Below are positions 49,978 to 61,765 of a stretch of 64,000 bases of DNA, one piece after another. Source of the DNA: Vanessa cardui (lineage: Eukaryota; Arthropoda; Insecta; Lepidoptera; Nymphalidae); the NCBI RefSeq assembly GCF_905220365.1, contig NC_061138.1, positions 13,051,814 to 13,115,813 on the forward strand. Direction: 5' to 3'. A program made the translations under genes and the position numbers. How positions within the stretch are numbered: the first letter of the stretch is position 1; each line of letters starts with the position of its first letter. The notes under the pieces are model-generated. The model was not told where the DNA came from, made no database searches, and saw only the letters and a list, made by a program, of their open reading frames with translations.

Positions 49978-50164
49978 AGAACTAACGCGCACTGGTAACT
50001 TTTGTCACGGTGACTGTTTCGTCACTCTTGTCGAGTCCATGAATATGTATAGGTGCGCGCACATTACGACGTGACATTTGTGTCTGCATCTGTACATATT
50101 GACGGACTTGTCAAGAGTGACGAAACAGTCACCGTGACAAAAGTTACCAGTGCGCGCTAGTTCT
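49978..50164. mobile_element. MITE-like foldback element, 61-bp arms
   Basis: Arms at 49978-50038 and 50104-50164 are complementary at about 58 of 61 positions, with AGAACTA(A/G)CGCGCACTGG at both ends. Pairing continues imperfectly inward (AATATGTATAG with AATATGTACAG). A single 14-base match to the arm start is at about 55659. No frame inside. No clear target duplication was found. Confidence 0.85.
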
Positions 50165-50380
50165 AAGACGTCGAGAATCGACTTGCCGGTGATACGCTAT
50201 TTCGACGCGTATCCTTTTTACAAGATTATTAATATAGTCGCTGTCGCATATGACTTTTATAACATTTGACGTTCGAATTTCTTCTTTCGGAATAGCCGTA
50301 AGTAGTTTAGTGAGCGTAGTCTCGACTTCCAAGTACACAATTTTCTTCATTCTCTGAGAATTCTTTGTGCAGCTGAACAA
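50165..50380 (-). CDS. unrecognised open frame abutting the foldback element
   Basis: Encodes MKKIVYLEVETTLTKLL, EEIRTSNVIKVICDSDYINN and RVEIAYHRQVDSRRL, then runs into the element arm and stops. The composition looks coding (mixed charged and hydrophobic, no repeats). No family recognised. It could be an exon or gene fragment cut by the insertion, or part of a larger mobile element. Confidence 0.28.
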
Positions 50381-51410
50381 TAAGCGACCTAGTAAGGCTT
50401 TCGATCAAAGGAGTTTGGAGCTACGAGGACTCCAAGGTCGTCTTGGAACTTGCATTACATCACATCATACATTTCATAACCTTTGTTGGAACATTATTTA
50501 TATGTTAACCTTTATTGTGTTTCAGACATGTATATTTTTGATATATTATATTTTATTGTTAATGGAATCATGGATCTGAATTGATCCAAATATCTAGGCA
50601 TCTCGTAATCGTCGAGAGATAATCGTTTAATTATAATAGAAGTTGACAAGATTTTGAATCTGCGAATGGTCTCGGCGGTTCAGACAAAAGTATATTTTGT
50701 TCTGTTTTACATTTTTTTTGTTAATTACACGACATCCACACTGGTTTTGTGAGTTGCTTCTAGTACAAGTACGAGGGGCAAACGGTCCTAGGTCCCGTCA
50801 TTAGCACCTCACTAAGGATATAAGGAGTATTTTATATTTATTTCAGTGCGTGTTTGTGCCGGGTCTGCCTTCCTGAGATAAATAAAATCAAATAAGCGTT
50901 GCTTTTCTCAGCGTCCGTCTACAGATCCAGATGGCGTGAAAGTTGATTATGGAATTTATTATTGTTAGATGGTCGATGTTTTTTATTTGATATAAATTAG
51001 TTTTTTCTATCAGTAACACTGGATTTGCTTGTTTCTGAATGCTTAGATGTACCCAATAATAATTTATATTGAATTCTTTCATTTAAATGATCTATCTCTT
51101 TCGCTTTTATAATTCGATGACAAATCCTATTCAACCGGTGGGTCGTCAAAATATTCAGGGTCGGGACCAACAGATAAACAGTACCGACTTTCTTACTCCT
51201 GGCTACTTCAGATTATTTGTCAACAGCCAAACCCAATGGCTTTTTTTTTAATTGGAATGATTTATAGCCCATTTAATAACCAAGGTAGAAAAAGCATATT
51301 ATTCAATACAAGATTTTAAGGATGATAAAAAACCGTGGAGCTAATACCTGTTGACTTCCAAGCAGGATTTTAAATAATTGTATTTAACTAGCATGACTTT
51401 GTATTTTTTA

Positions 51411-51567
51411 AATGTTAAAAAAGAGTAACTACTGAGTTTCTTGCTGATTCTTCTCGGTAGAATCTACTTTCCGAACCGGTGGTAGCTTCACTTAATTGTA
51501 AAATGACGATTCAAAAGTGCTTGTAAAAGCCTACTTGAATAAAGTTTATTTTGATTTGATTTGATTT
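51411..51567 (+). repeat. LINE 3'-tail fragment
   Basis: Same sequence family as 30191-30352, differing at few sites, ending TTTGATTTGATTTGATTTTTA. Only the 3' UTR is present. Confidence 0.8.
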
Positions 51568-52414
51568 TTATATTGTCATATTTTTTTTTTAATTTATACA
51601 GTATTACATAAAGAATGTATACATCAGAAAATTATTACTAAGTTTCAACAACATCGCGAGTTAAATATTATAAACAAATGTCATATTAATCTTCGGGCCT
51701 GGTTTGGAAGACGAATTTTGTGCTTTATCCATTAAGGTAATTTAAGACTAGTTACTTAAAAATGACCATGAATATTACTAAAAAGTAAAAATAATTCGCA
51801 TAACGCGAGTCGGGTACTATTTATATCTAATAATCCAGCTCCGTTCACCTATTACTTCATTTTTTTTCAAAGCTTTGCCTTCTTTCAGCTTCGAGTTTAA
51901 ATACAGTGACCTCGTTCAAATATAAATAAGGTTAAGCGGCTAAGCAACCTGTTAAATAATTTCGTGAGCAATTTATTTGTAACGTTCAAACGAGTATCAA
52001 TAAAAATATACTTAGGTTGAACCGTAAATTGAATTTGTTTACTCGAAACGGATAATAATTTATAAGGCTTGAAAGGTACAGTAGTGCTCAGTGCTGTCCA
52101 ATGTTTGCGTCACAGATAATTGGGCTTTTAGTTTAAAATGTTTGCACAAGCGGCTAACTGTTGGTACAATGTTCCGTAGGAGCTAGCCCGGCTAGGATTT
52201 TAGGTCACCGGGAAACTGGAGCGTGGGAGCGCTATTCATAACTGATCCGTTCGTATTTCAAAACTTTACCTAGATGTGCTGTTTACTAATAATTTACACG
52301 TTCAACGTGGCTGTTTATTCCTAATGGCTTATGTGACTTGTACGTGGTTAAAGACTGTGGCTGCGACTATTGGATCTTCTTAGATTAATATGTATGGAAG
52401 ATTACATCTTCATC
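51568..52414. other. non-coding
   Basis: No gene or repeat recognised. Confidence 0.4.
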
Positions 52415-52682
52415 GTATCAGTGGTTAGAACGAGTGCATCTTAACGGATGGTTTCGGGTTCAAACCCCGACAAACACCACTATATATATGTGCTTATAAT
52501 TCATCTCGTACTAGGCGGTGAAGGAAAACATCGTGAGGAAACTTGCATGTGTCTAATTTAAATTCTGCCACATGTGCATTCCATCAACCCGATTGGAACA
52601 GCGTGGTGGAATATGTTCCAAACCTTTTCCTTATTAGGAGAGGAGGCCTTAGCCCAGCAGTGGGAAATTTACGGACTTTTGC
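52415..52682 (+). repeat. tRNA-derived SINE (family 1)
   Basis: Head with AGTGGTTAGAACGAGTGC (box A) and GGGTTCAAACCCC (box B), body ATCTCGTACTAGGCGGTGAA and GGAAAACATCGTGAGGAAAC, end GGAGGCCTTAGCCCAGCAGT. The most diverged of five copies, all plus-strand. Confidence 0.85.
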
Positions 52683-53636
52683 TTTTAAGATTTGCAAGGT
52701 TGTCATGTAGTTTCGCTGAATTTTATTTTAAGAATGCAAAAAAGACATTTCTCTATTTAATCTTCATGAAATAAAACAAGTGAATAAGATATCTTAATGC
52801 ATATAAATTGCACTACAACTCTGCATCCATTGTTGAATTTCTTAATGCCTTTATTTTTGTGTGTATTTCTTCAACGCTCCCCAAAGCTTTCGGTGCATAG
52901 TAACGCGCTCTGTTGTTTAGTTATTTGTACTTGTGTTTGTGTTATATTTTCATAAACGTCAAAATTACTCTTCAGTTACAATATTGCAACAATCAACAAT
53001 CGTTCTGATAAATATAAATCTAACAAGGTATAACTTCTATTATGAAATTGTATAAGAAAAAAATGATATTGTGAAGACAACGAACACCTGACTGTATTTT
53101 TCCTCTAAGGTCATATGATAAGGGAGATGGTGTAAAAGTGTGATCGTAAAACAGGTGTCCTCGCTATCCCTTTTACTCTTATAATGCGACGAGACGGAAA
53201 TCCGATATCAGCGGAGAGAGATCAGTTTCATTAGTTTAAAGAGCTTTCCGATTCTGAAGTACGAGATGGCAATGTTACAGCTTTGCTAACTTCCGGCTTC
53301 TACTGAATAATTTCGAATAGGAAAGCTATTTAGATTGTACTTATATGTCATTCTTTGTCGCTCAAATAATGTTAATTATAACTCTTTGGTGGTCGGGCTT
53401 TTGTGCAACTCGACTGGGTAGGTCGCACGTACTCATCAGATATTCTACCGCGAAACATGCGGTAGACTATTCCGTCTCGGTACTATTGGGTGATAAGGAA
53501 CAGTTTAAAAAATATTTCATGGGATGAAAGATGACGCTGTAGTTTGTCTCACACAACGTAAAAGTTCATTTACTACCGCCAAGCAGAAATTTCAAGTATT
53601 ATTGTATTCGGATTTGTAAGGTGCTTAAGCCTGTGA

Positions 53637-53885
53637 GAGTCGAGATGGCCCAGTGGTTAGAACGCGTGCATCTTAACCGATGATTGCGGGTTCAAACCCA
53701 GGCAAGTACCACTGATTCATGTGCTTAATTTGTCTTTGTAATTCATCTCGTGCTCAGCGGTGAAGGAAAACATCGTGAGGAAACCTGTATGACAAATTTC
53801 ATAGAAATTCTGCCACATGTGAATTCCACCAACCCGCATTGGAACAGCGTTGTGGAATATGTTCCAAACCTTCTCCTCAAAGAAA
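53637..53885 (+). repeat. tRNA-derived SINE (family 1)
   Basis: GAGATGGCCCAGTGGTTAGA, GCATCTTAACCGATGATTGC and GGGTTCAAACCCAGGCAAGT head, followed by the standard body to GAATATGTTCCAAACCTTCT. The distal GGAGGCC end is missing where the reversed LINE tail begins. Confidence 0.9.
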
Positions 53886-53980
53886 TAGTCAGAAATCTAC
53901 CACCGGTTCGGAGTTAAACACCTCGGACCTGAGAAGAACCGGCGAATTAAACTCAGCGGGATCTATTTTTTTTATGTCGA
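53886..53980 (-). repeat. reversed LINE-tail fragment
   Basis: Complement reads GATCCCGCTGAGTTTAATTC, GCCGGTTCTTCTCAGG and CCGAACCGGTGGTAGATTTC, i.e. the same tail family as 30191 in opposite orientation. Confidence 0.7.
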
Positions 53981-54080
53981 TTTAATCATTGAATAATATT
54001 TCTTACACGGCTAATTTCTATTGCTGTCTATGGTAATCACTTACCGATAGCAGGCTCATTTTCAATTTTACCTTACAACG

Positions 54081-55060
54081 TTGAAAGTATTAAATATTAT
54101 ATGTAATAAAATGTTAAAAGTCCAGCTGTATCCAGGTCATTTGAATTCGCAGTGCAGTTACGGAAAGTGTAAACTCGACTCGGCGCTTAACGAGAGGGCT
54201 CGCAGCTCGACCGCAATGATTGCTCACAATAATCAACTGTAGGCTCACCATCCCTTTTGACATTATGTAATTGCGCTACCCTGCGTTTAAAAGAGCTTCA
54301 GGCGATAGAACACAGTTAATACTGCGTTCGAGAAGCTTAAGCAGAATCGTGCAGTTTCCGTATGGTAATGGACCGGAAGAGAAGGCGATTTGAAGCAAGA
54401 TGTTAGTAAAATGACGCTTGTAATGTTTAGTATTGTTAGACTAGCTACGATTACTGTTTCATCTGTGTTTATTTGGAATCAAAACGCCTGTTTCATACTA
54501 TTTACAATATTTGTATTCGTTTATGATAAGTTCCGGTCTGTAGGGTCGGACCCGCGGTCCACTTAAAGGAAGTTTAATATTGAGAAGGTATAGTGCTCTC
54601 TCGAAGTATGAAAAACCCCAAATATATTTCTTCAAGTTAACGAAGCTTATACCTTTATGTTAACACATAAAGATATAAGCTTCTGTTGGTTTAGTATGTG
54701 CGTTAACATATTCAAGAAAAAAATAATGTTATTCTTGCGCATAAATATTTTTCAAAACAAATAGGCAGACAGATAGCACGTTGCATCAAACAAACTCTTG
54801 ATCTCTATAATATCAGGTTAGATAAATGTACTGTTTCGTGCAATTAGTGTTCGTGAAAACTAAGCCCATGGCGACCCTAGCTCGTGAAACTAACTTGCGC
54901 ACTTGACATGTTAAGATTTTTTTCCGCAACGAATATTACGTTTTAATTGTAAAAAAAAAAAAAATTAGAACCGAAGGAACTAAACGCTAACCTGCTGCTT
55001 TATCCAAAAGCTTATGAAGTATAAATGTAATATAAATATTCTGTAAGTTCTGTACATACT
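54081..55060. other. non-coding, one hairpin
   Basis: No gene seen. Contains the 19-bp near-perfect inverted repeat at 54642-54683. Confidence 0.4.
54642..54683. repeat. 19-bp inverted repeat, one mismatch, 4-nt loop
   Basis: GAAGCTTATACCTTTATGT, TAAC, ACATAAAGATATAAGCTTC. A small hairpin of unknown significance. The flanks do not extend the pairing as would be expected for a long miRNA precursor. Confidence 0.8.
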
Positions 55061-55398
55061 ATGAATAAAAGAAACAAAAACAAACTTGCAATCCCTGCTT
55101 TCCGCTTTCATGCGGTACTGAGAACGTTTTTGAGTGATGGTAAACGCGTATGTCATAAGACACCGGATTATCAATAAATTTTATTATTAATTAAAATAAT
55201 ACTTTTTTGAAAACGTCTGGGTTTACGCTTGGGTTCTCCCACAGGACTGATTAAATTATAATTGTAAAAAGAGCAACTTTGCGAGATTCTTGTCGTTCCT
55301 TTTCGCTAGAGGCTACGGATACGTTGGTGGAGTTTAAATATTGATGATTTAAAAATACTTTATTGTAAAGTTTACTTCAATAAATTTTATTTGATTTG
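55061..55398 (+). repeat. LINE 3' fragment (same family as 63453)
   Basis: CTTGCAATCCCTGCTTTCCG and GAGAACGTTTTTGAGTGATG match the C-terminal coding part of the element at the window end, and GCAACTTTGCGAGATTCTTG to TTTACTTCAATAAATTTTAT match its 3' UTR. Frame broken. Confidence 0.75.
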
Positions 55399-55879
55399 AA
55401 CAAATACTTGCTCGATAATTTTTATAATAAATTATGTAGTATTCATGTAACATACCAGAGGTAATATTGCTTTATATTTATAGAAGTTTTGGATTAGAGT
55501 TCAATAATAAAATAAGTAAAGTTTTCATATAAATAATGACGATGTCAACTTTGTAGGAAGTTCATCTATAGTACATAAAAAAAAACCTTTCATTTTATAC
55601 TGGCCCAATGATCCGAAGTATTTCGCAGCCCTAAAAACTAGATATTAGAAGTTAGAACTAACGCGCAGGCGATTACAGTAAATAGGAACAGTTAAATCAT
55701 CCGTAATTATAATTTTGATAATGATTTGGCTAAAGTAGAACTCGTACGTAATATCTCTGTGGAACATATAATGTTGTCCAGATGTCGTTTTCAATTTGGG
55801 TTAGTTACGAGCAACCGACGCAAGTCCGATTTTATCGTAAACCTAAATTTTAATAAGTCACTGATTATATATAATGTAG

Positions 55880-56172
55880 AGCTGAGATCGCCCAGTGGTT
55901 AGAACTCGTGCATCTTAACCGATGATTGCGGGTTCAAATTCATTCAAGCACTGCTGAATATTCATGTGTTTAATTTGAGTTTACAATTCATCTCGTGCTC
56001 GGCGATGAAGGAAAACATGATGAGGAAACCTGCATGTGTCTAATTTCATAGAAATTCTGCCACATTTGTATTCTACCAACCTGTATTGAAACACCGTGGT
56101 GGAATATGTTCCAATCCTTCTCCTACAGGAGGCCTTAACCCAGCAGTGGTTAATTTACAGGCTATTGTTGTA
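55880..56172 (+). repeat. tRNA-derived SINE (family 1)
   Basis: Full unit from GCTGAGATCGCCCAGTGGTT to CCAGCAGTGGTTAATTTACA. Box B slightly changed (GGGTTCAAATTC). Confidence 0.88.
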
Positions 56173-56609
56173 TAGTTTAAAGGAAATTCCTAACCGCTTC
56201 GGTTATTTCTGTTGAGAATCAGCTGGACCGCTAGTTGTGTGCACCGAGTGAGGCGTTTTATTTATTTCAATTACGCGACCTTCATTGTGTTTGACGTTTT
56301 CAATTTATTTCTTGAATGTGCATGTTCTTAGTCTTTCCGGGGAAGTTTTTCATTCGTTTTAAACTTTTCCGTTTATTAAATGATTTACCTAATCTTTAAT
56401 GTTGTTTAAATATAGTTCTGGATTAATGTTTAGTTGTCCGCGAAAATGGACAAACGTGGCATATATTGCTAGTATATGTCATTACGCCTTACACCATCAA
56501 CGCGTCATCAACCATAAGGAATGTATGTAGAAAGTAACATATATATTGTGTATGTTACACTGGCTTACTTGCCCTTGCCACTACACTGGTGAAGAAAAAT
56601 ATATACAAG

Positions 56610-56802
56610 TGTTAGTCGCCCGCGGCTTCGCTCGCATTTTAGAGTGTTGGTTATCATGTGTTAAACATTTCTTGGAGTTCAAGTTCGTTTGTTTGCTCCA
56701 TACGAAATTTCATCAAAATCGGTTCAGCGGTTTGGTCGTGAAAGAGCGACAGACAGACGGACAGTCAGAGCTACTTTCACATTTATAATATTAATAAAGA
56801 TT
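56610..56802. repeat. dispersed repeat fragment
   Basis: CGCCCGCGGCTTCGCTCGCA, AAATTTCATCAAAATCGGTT, CAGCGGTTTGGTCGTGAAAG and AGACAGACGGACAG, ending TTTATAATATTAATAAAGAT. Typical of an abundant lepidopteran repeat. Related to the pieces at 9915 and 33960. Confidence 0.6.
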
Positions 56803-57095
56803 TGGAGAATTGAACGTTTGGTTCCAGTGATAGTCTTACACCCACACTGGTATTGTCATCGACATTATCTTTTGTAATTAAAACGAAATGAAGTCATAGA
56901 AAAGTTAGTTTAAATGATGTCATATTTGATAACATTTCCAATTAGCATTTTGTAAATTGTTAATGTAACTATACACTACTTTTTAAAATGCATCACATAA
57001 TTATTCCAACAAAACAAACATAGTTTAATATTTAACAATGTATTGCTACGATCAAATATGTTACTGTCTGTTATTTTTATACGTTTTATTGTAAA

Positions 57096-57272
57096 ATGGC
57101 GGATATAAAAGAGTCCTCGGTGGACCTGCCAGCAGCTCGGCGCTGCCGGAACGTTGAACGAAGCGTACTTATCGTATCTCAAGTGATCCCTAACAAATGC
57201 TGCACCTGCAAATTTTATGCACATATTTTATTTCTGCTGATAACATTCGTCGAACTCAACTTCGGTACATAA
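57096..57272 (+). CDS. possible small membrane protein or first exon, 58 residues
   Basis: ATG in a good context (AAAATGG) opens MADIKESSVDLPAARRCRNV, then a Cys cluster (NKCCTCKF) and a hydrophobic stretch (YAHILFLLITFVELNFG) that could span a membrane. Local GC content is clearly above the surroundings, as in the real exons of this window. It stops at TAA 57270-57272, and a GTACAT just before could be a weak donor. I recognise no family. It may be a small gene, the first exon of a larger one, or chance. Confidence 0.32.
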   Translation: MADIKESSVDLPAARRCRNVERSVLIVSQVIPNKCCTCKFYAHILFLLITFVELNFGT

Positions 57273-57404
57273 CCTTAAAATGTATTCACGTTTTCTTCAT
57301 GTAATAACAGAGTACAATATGGGTGTTTATAATGTCATGACAATACGAATTGCTGTTTTTTTTATTGATTAATTGAAATGCCTTAGTCTATTGTGTCGCT
57401 TCTA

Positions 57405-57640
57405 CGATCTCCGTGAACGAGAAGTGTGTACACCGGTTTTCATGTGTACGCCAGTCCGAAGTCTTGGGTTCGATTTCCGGCCCAGTCGTTGTAGAAAAAG
57501 GTGATTTTTTTCTATGGTGTCTTGGGTCTGTATGTTTGTGGTACCGTCGTTACTGATTGTGACTTCTGTCTGATTTTCCATAATAAAAGTGCTTTAGCTA
57601 CTTACATTGGGATCAGAGCAATTTACATATGTGATGTTGT
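57405..57640 (+). repeat. tRNA-derived SINE (family 2)
   Basis: CGTGAACGAGAAGTGTGTAC head, GGGTTCGATTTCC box B, GTCTTGGGTCTGTATGTTTG and TAGCTACTTACATTGGGATC body, ending at GTGATGTTGTCCAATATTTA. Confidence 0.87.
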
Positions 57641-58859
57641 CCAATATTTATTAGTTATTTTACGTATAATATTAAAGTTTATAATTATCATCTATACTGG
57701 TGTGCGTGTACTTAGTAGTCATCTGTTGGCTACTATTTTTCTTTTTGTTCTCAAATTGGTCAATTTATTGTTGTTTTTATTAAATAAATTCTTATTAATT
57801 TTGTTGATAACCACACAAGTGTATTATATTGAAAGTACTAGTATATTATAACTTCATTGTTGAAAGTTTAACCCAATAAAGAAATGGTAATATTACAAGA
57901 AATACTCTAGCTACATAACGACGAATTTTCTTTGTATTGTACGATCATTGTCATTTTATTTTTAAGATTATTTTTTTATGATTTGTGACCGACTTCATTT
58001 ATGACTGATTTCATTTTATAGACTATCTGTAATTATTTTCACCGATGATGATAACATCTGGTATTTAGCAGATCGAAAACATTATTAATGTATTAGTAAT
58101 ATATTTTTATTACTTTAATTAGTTTTATATGATATAGGAAGAAGTGAAATGAAAAATATAACCATATTATTAAGTAGAAACAGAGAGAAGTAATAAATAA
58201 AAAGAGGAAATTCTTCTTTCCCTAAACGATTATAAGCATTACAGATAATTATCTGTTCAAATTATAATTAGTGTTTTATCCGGAGTGGATGGATCTTCTC
58301 TTATCTTAAATGAGTTCTTCGAGTCACGGAACCCTAAAAGAAATATGTATATTGTACAGAATATTTGTAACTATTTTTAGAAACGGCGAAAATCATATTT
58401 GTTTACTCTGAACCTTCATATTATTTTTATTTTAATACGAATAGATTTTGTAGAGCTTTCTATGCTTTTGATGATATTAAAAATGTAGTGATTATAAAAG
58501 CGTGTATAAATGTCTTTCAGTTAAAAAGAATTATTGTCTTGATTTATCTTATAACATCTTTAGTCTTGCCAAACCTGTCCGTGTCATTGACCTTTCGAAT
58601 TATATTAATAGTTGTGGACCATTTTTCCTCCTATTAATATTGTAATATCGCTGGGGCACATGTCATTAATCTTATATCAAATATTTTTTCATCCCATTAA
58701 CTAATAACCACTGCTTGGAATATATTATGAGTACCTATACAAACTGGCTTACCCAAATAAATAATTAAATAGATAAATGATCTTAAAGCATTAAATATAA
58801 TGTGATAACATATCACATTATATTAAAAGTGGATTTTACTTTCGAAATACCCGAGTTCT
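57641..58859. other. AT-rich non-coding
   Basis: No gene recognised. A short palindrome TATAATGTGATA/ACA/TATCACATTATA lies near 58797-58823. Confidence 0.4.
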
Positions 58860-59178
58860 GTACGACACAATTTAGATGTATCGGCAAAATTCGTAAAACC
58901 GATGACATCCGAATCAAGTAAGCTATCCCAAATTATTCTCAATAATTATTTCTTATGTGAATATGATCTTTAGTCAAATGCAATATCTTGTAATATCGTA
59001 TAACCTAGTATATTCGTCAATTTGACACGTCGATTTACATACACTTGCTTTCTTTCGCGAGAGTATAGCGACTAATAGTGTCGAATGGTGCGATAGGGAG
59101 CTATGACTACTGGTTGTGTAAATCGGCAGTAATCGCTTTTATGTATTTTGTCGATGCTACATCTAAGTTGTGTCGTAC
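58860..59178. mobile_element. MITE-like element with long terminal inverted repeats
   Basis: Starts GTACGACACAATTTAGATGT and ends with the complement of GTACGACACAACTTAGATGT. Similarity between the two ends continues with gaps for about 60 bases (CGGCAAAATTCGTAAAACCG against CGACAAAATACATAAAAGCG). 319 bases, no open frame. GTAC at both outer ends may be a palindromic target duplication. Confidence 0.7.
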
Positions 59179-59250
59179 TAAAACATATTTAATACTTTTC
59201 ATTCAACTCAAATTTTATACGTTTTGAAGGGAAACCAGAGATAGATAATA

Positions 59251-59512
59251 GAGTCGAGATGGCCCAGTGGTTAGAACGCATGCATCTTAACCGATGATTG
59301 CGGGTTCAAACCCAGGCAAGCACCGCTGTTTCATGTGCTTAATTTGTCTTTATAATTCATCTCGTGCTCAGCGGTGAAGGAAAACATCGTGAGGACATTT
59401 GTGAAGTGCATTCCACCAACCCGAATTGAAACAGCGTGGTGAAATATATTCCAAACCTTCTCCTAAAAGAGAGAGGAGGCCTTTAGCCCAGCAGTGGGAA
59501 TTACAGGATGTG
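59251..59512 (+). repeat. tRNA-derived SINE (family 1)
   Basis: GAGTCGAGATGGCCCAGTGG through GGGTTCAAACCCAGGCAAGC to GCCTTTAGCCCAGCAGTGGG. A small internal deletion follows GTGAGGACATTTG. Confidence 0.9.
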
Positions 59513-59901
59513 GATGATTCAAATCAAATGTCAAAACGGCACGTTAATAGACACATCGATGTTTAGTAATAGAAAATGATTTATTAATAAGGTTCTAGAA
59601 TCAAAATTGGTTACTCAACAATTGGGGGACCTAAGCTTATGTATCACGGCGAGTATGTGTCTAAAAGAATTTTCTCTTGACGTGTTTTTTTATTGAGTTG
59701 CAGTGAACACTGAAAAAACTTTTCGGCGACATTGGGATAAAATAACTCATTGCGACACTATGACAAGGTCGCTTATCACTCACATATGTCATGTCAAGCT
59801 ATTTGTTGTCGAAGTAAAGCACTTCAGTTGCTTGTCTTTGTAATTTAGGAGATGCGTATTAAATTCAGTAGAAAAGTTTCTCTTAGTATTTAGTTATTTT
59901 T

Positions 59902-60055
59902 AAATGGTGAAAGAGAGTAACTACTGAGTTTGTCGGTTCTTCTCTGTAGAACCGACTTTCGGAACCGGTGGTAGCATCACTTAAAATAGTTACTAAATGA
60001 CGATCCAAAAGTGCTTGTAAAAGCCTACCTGAATAAAGTATATTTTGATTTTGAG
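59902..60055 (+). repeat. LINE 3'-tail fragment
   Basis: GAGTAACTACTGAGTTTGTC, TTTCGGAACCGGTGGTAGCA and AAGTGCTTGTAAAAGCCTAC ending AAAGTATATTTTGATTTTGA. Same tail as 30191 and 51411. Confidence 0.8.
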
Positions 60056-61590
60056 AATTTAATGTTTGATACGATAATTGTTCTATTAAAGACAAAATGT
60101 GCATTCTCTCTATGTGTAAACTTGTAAATAACGGTGCAAGTATTTTCTCAATGAATACAAATGTTGCTGAGTGACTTGGTCTGTATTGGCATATATTTGA
60201 TTATCTGTTTTTACGTGATTAACTGTTTTATATATCTAATAAATAAATAAAAGTCCTAATTGTGACTACCTAAATGAATATTTATGCTGAGCTTCGGTGC
60301 TCTACCAATATCTACTTCTTATCAGAAATTTCTTGTTATTGTCTAACACAGTCGATTACTAGCTAATTAAAGTTCTGTTTCTCTTGTAATTTAATTCAAA
60401 ATAAATGGTTAATCATTCTATAATAAATGAAGTTAATTGCATTAACCAGAAATAATAATAAAGGATAGCTTTACTCTATTATTAAATTCAATTTCCGTTC
60501 GAGAGGAAGTGTCGGTTTCTCAAAGGCGAGTCAAATAGTCGATCATCTAAATCTGTTGTTAGTGTTGATAAACATTTAATTTTACACGTTTATTTTATTT
60601 AGGGAGAGTTGTTTCGTTTATCAGCGTTTTATTTGTTTTTATATATTTATTTATATAGTTACACCATCAATTAAATGCTTAAAATTAACACTATAAGTAA
60701 CAGTTATGTGATACATCTTTAAATTTATGATAAATTGCCTTATAAAGTAGTACTAGATACAAAACGTATAATTTAAAAAACACTATCACTGTATTATATA
60801 AGTTCTTTCAAAATCCGGCAGTATCTCACGACGTGAAGTGAAACATGCAAATAACAGTTCTACGGAAAAAGTTATATGCTAATTTTGGATCAATCAGGCA
60901 ATGATCAATCGATCAAACAGTCTCGACTCTAAACTGATATACCAACGCTCACTTATATATATATATGAAAGACCTTTACGGCGTGTCCTAAAGATGAAAC
61001 CTAAGTATAACCAATTATTCTTGTACCAAATTAACTGTAACTAAATCTTGTCTGAAATAGCCGGCGTAGCAGCTGGCCTAAACGCCAGCGCCTCGCCCCA
61101 CTGACCTGCCTACGGTTTTAAATAGTGCGCGCGCGCAGTTCCCCCTCCCCCCCTGGCTATTGGCAACTGTCGATCTCAACGGGGAAGTGGGAAGTGACAT
61201 AATTTAATGAGGGAAAGTTTGGCTCAAGGTTAAACAAAATGTTCTGATAATGTTTATGATCCAGTTTATAGGAAGTATAGATTTTAGATTTTTTCTAATT
61301 AAATTTTTGATATATACATTTACTTCTCTGAATTGCTTCTTTGAATAATCGCAGTACCCACTTGAATGTAACATCATATACATATGTGAAAATAGTGATG
61401 ATAAGAAATAATAAATACAAATGTTCTATGTGATTTATTTAATGGTGTATACAATAAAGAGTATTTTGATTTTGATTTGGTACAAAATTCCCCTCGTCGA
61501 AGATTTGATGAATCCTTTTTCGCTTTATTCTTCAATTGTCAAATGAAGTACGAAAAAACAAGTCCATAGCTTTTAAAAAGTCGAAGTACA
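60056..61590. other. non-coding; one GC-rich patch
   Basis: Mostly AT-rich. A GC-rich patch at about 61080-61195 (AATAGTGCGCGCGCGCAG, CCCCCTGGCTATTGGCAACT) has an inverted CCAAT and CpG runs and could be promoter-like, but no gene start was found next to it. Confidence 0.35.
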
Positions 61591-61599
61591 AAAACAATG

Positions 61600-61765
61600 C
61601 AAGTTTATTAGCACCGATCATTGGATCTCGGCCAGCTGTTTATCGTGAATATATCCACCGGTCTCTGAACTCGCACCAGGAATTGAACTCCGGATGGTGG
61701 GCGGCACGAGATATGCGTCGAGTGCTTGTTTCGAGCTGCCCATTAGACCAAGACATAACGAACTT
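61600..61765 (-). repeat. tRNA-derived SINE (third type), antisense
   Basis: Complement reads TTGGTCTAATGGGCAGCTCG (box A) and CCGGAGTTCAATTCCTGGTG (box B). No second copy was found in this window, so assignment rests on the tRNA-like boxes. Confidence 0.5.

Larger units (their letters stand above)
53380..54075 (+). repeat. dispersed repeat (family 3) interrupted by nested insertions
   Basis: The 5' part (GGTGGTCGGGCTTTTGTGC to TTGTATTCGGATTTGTAAGG) ends at 53636. The matching 3' part (ATATTTCTTACACGGC to TGGTAATCACTTACC) resumes at about 53995. Between them lie a family 1 SINE and a reversed LINE-tail piece. Confidence 0.75.

Noticed and set aside
61080..61195. GC-rich, CpG-containing patch as a promoter
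   Set aside because: No gene start or exon could be linked to it on either strand, so only mentioned under the spacer.
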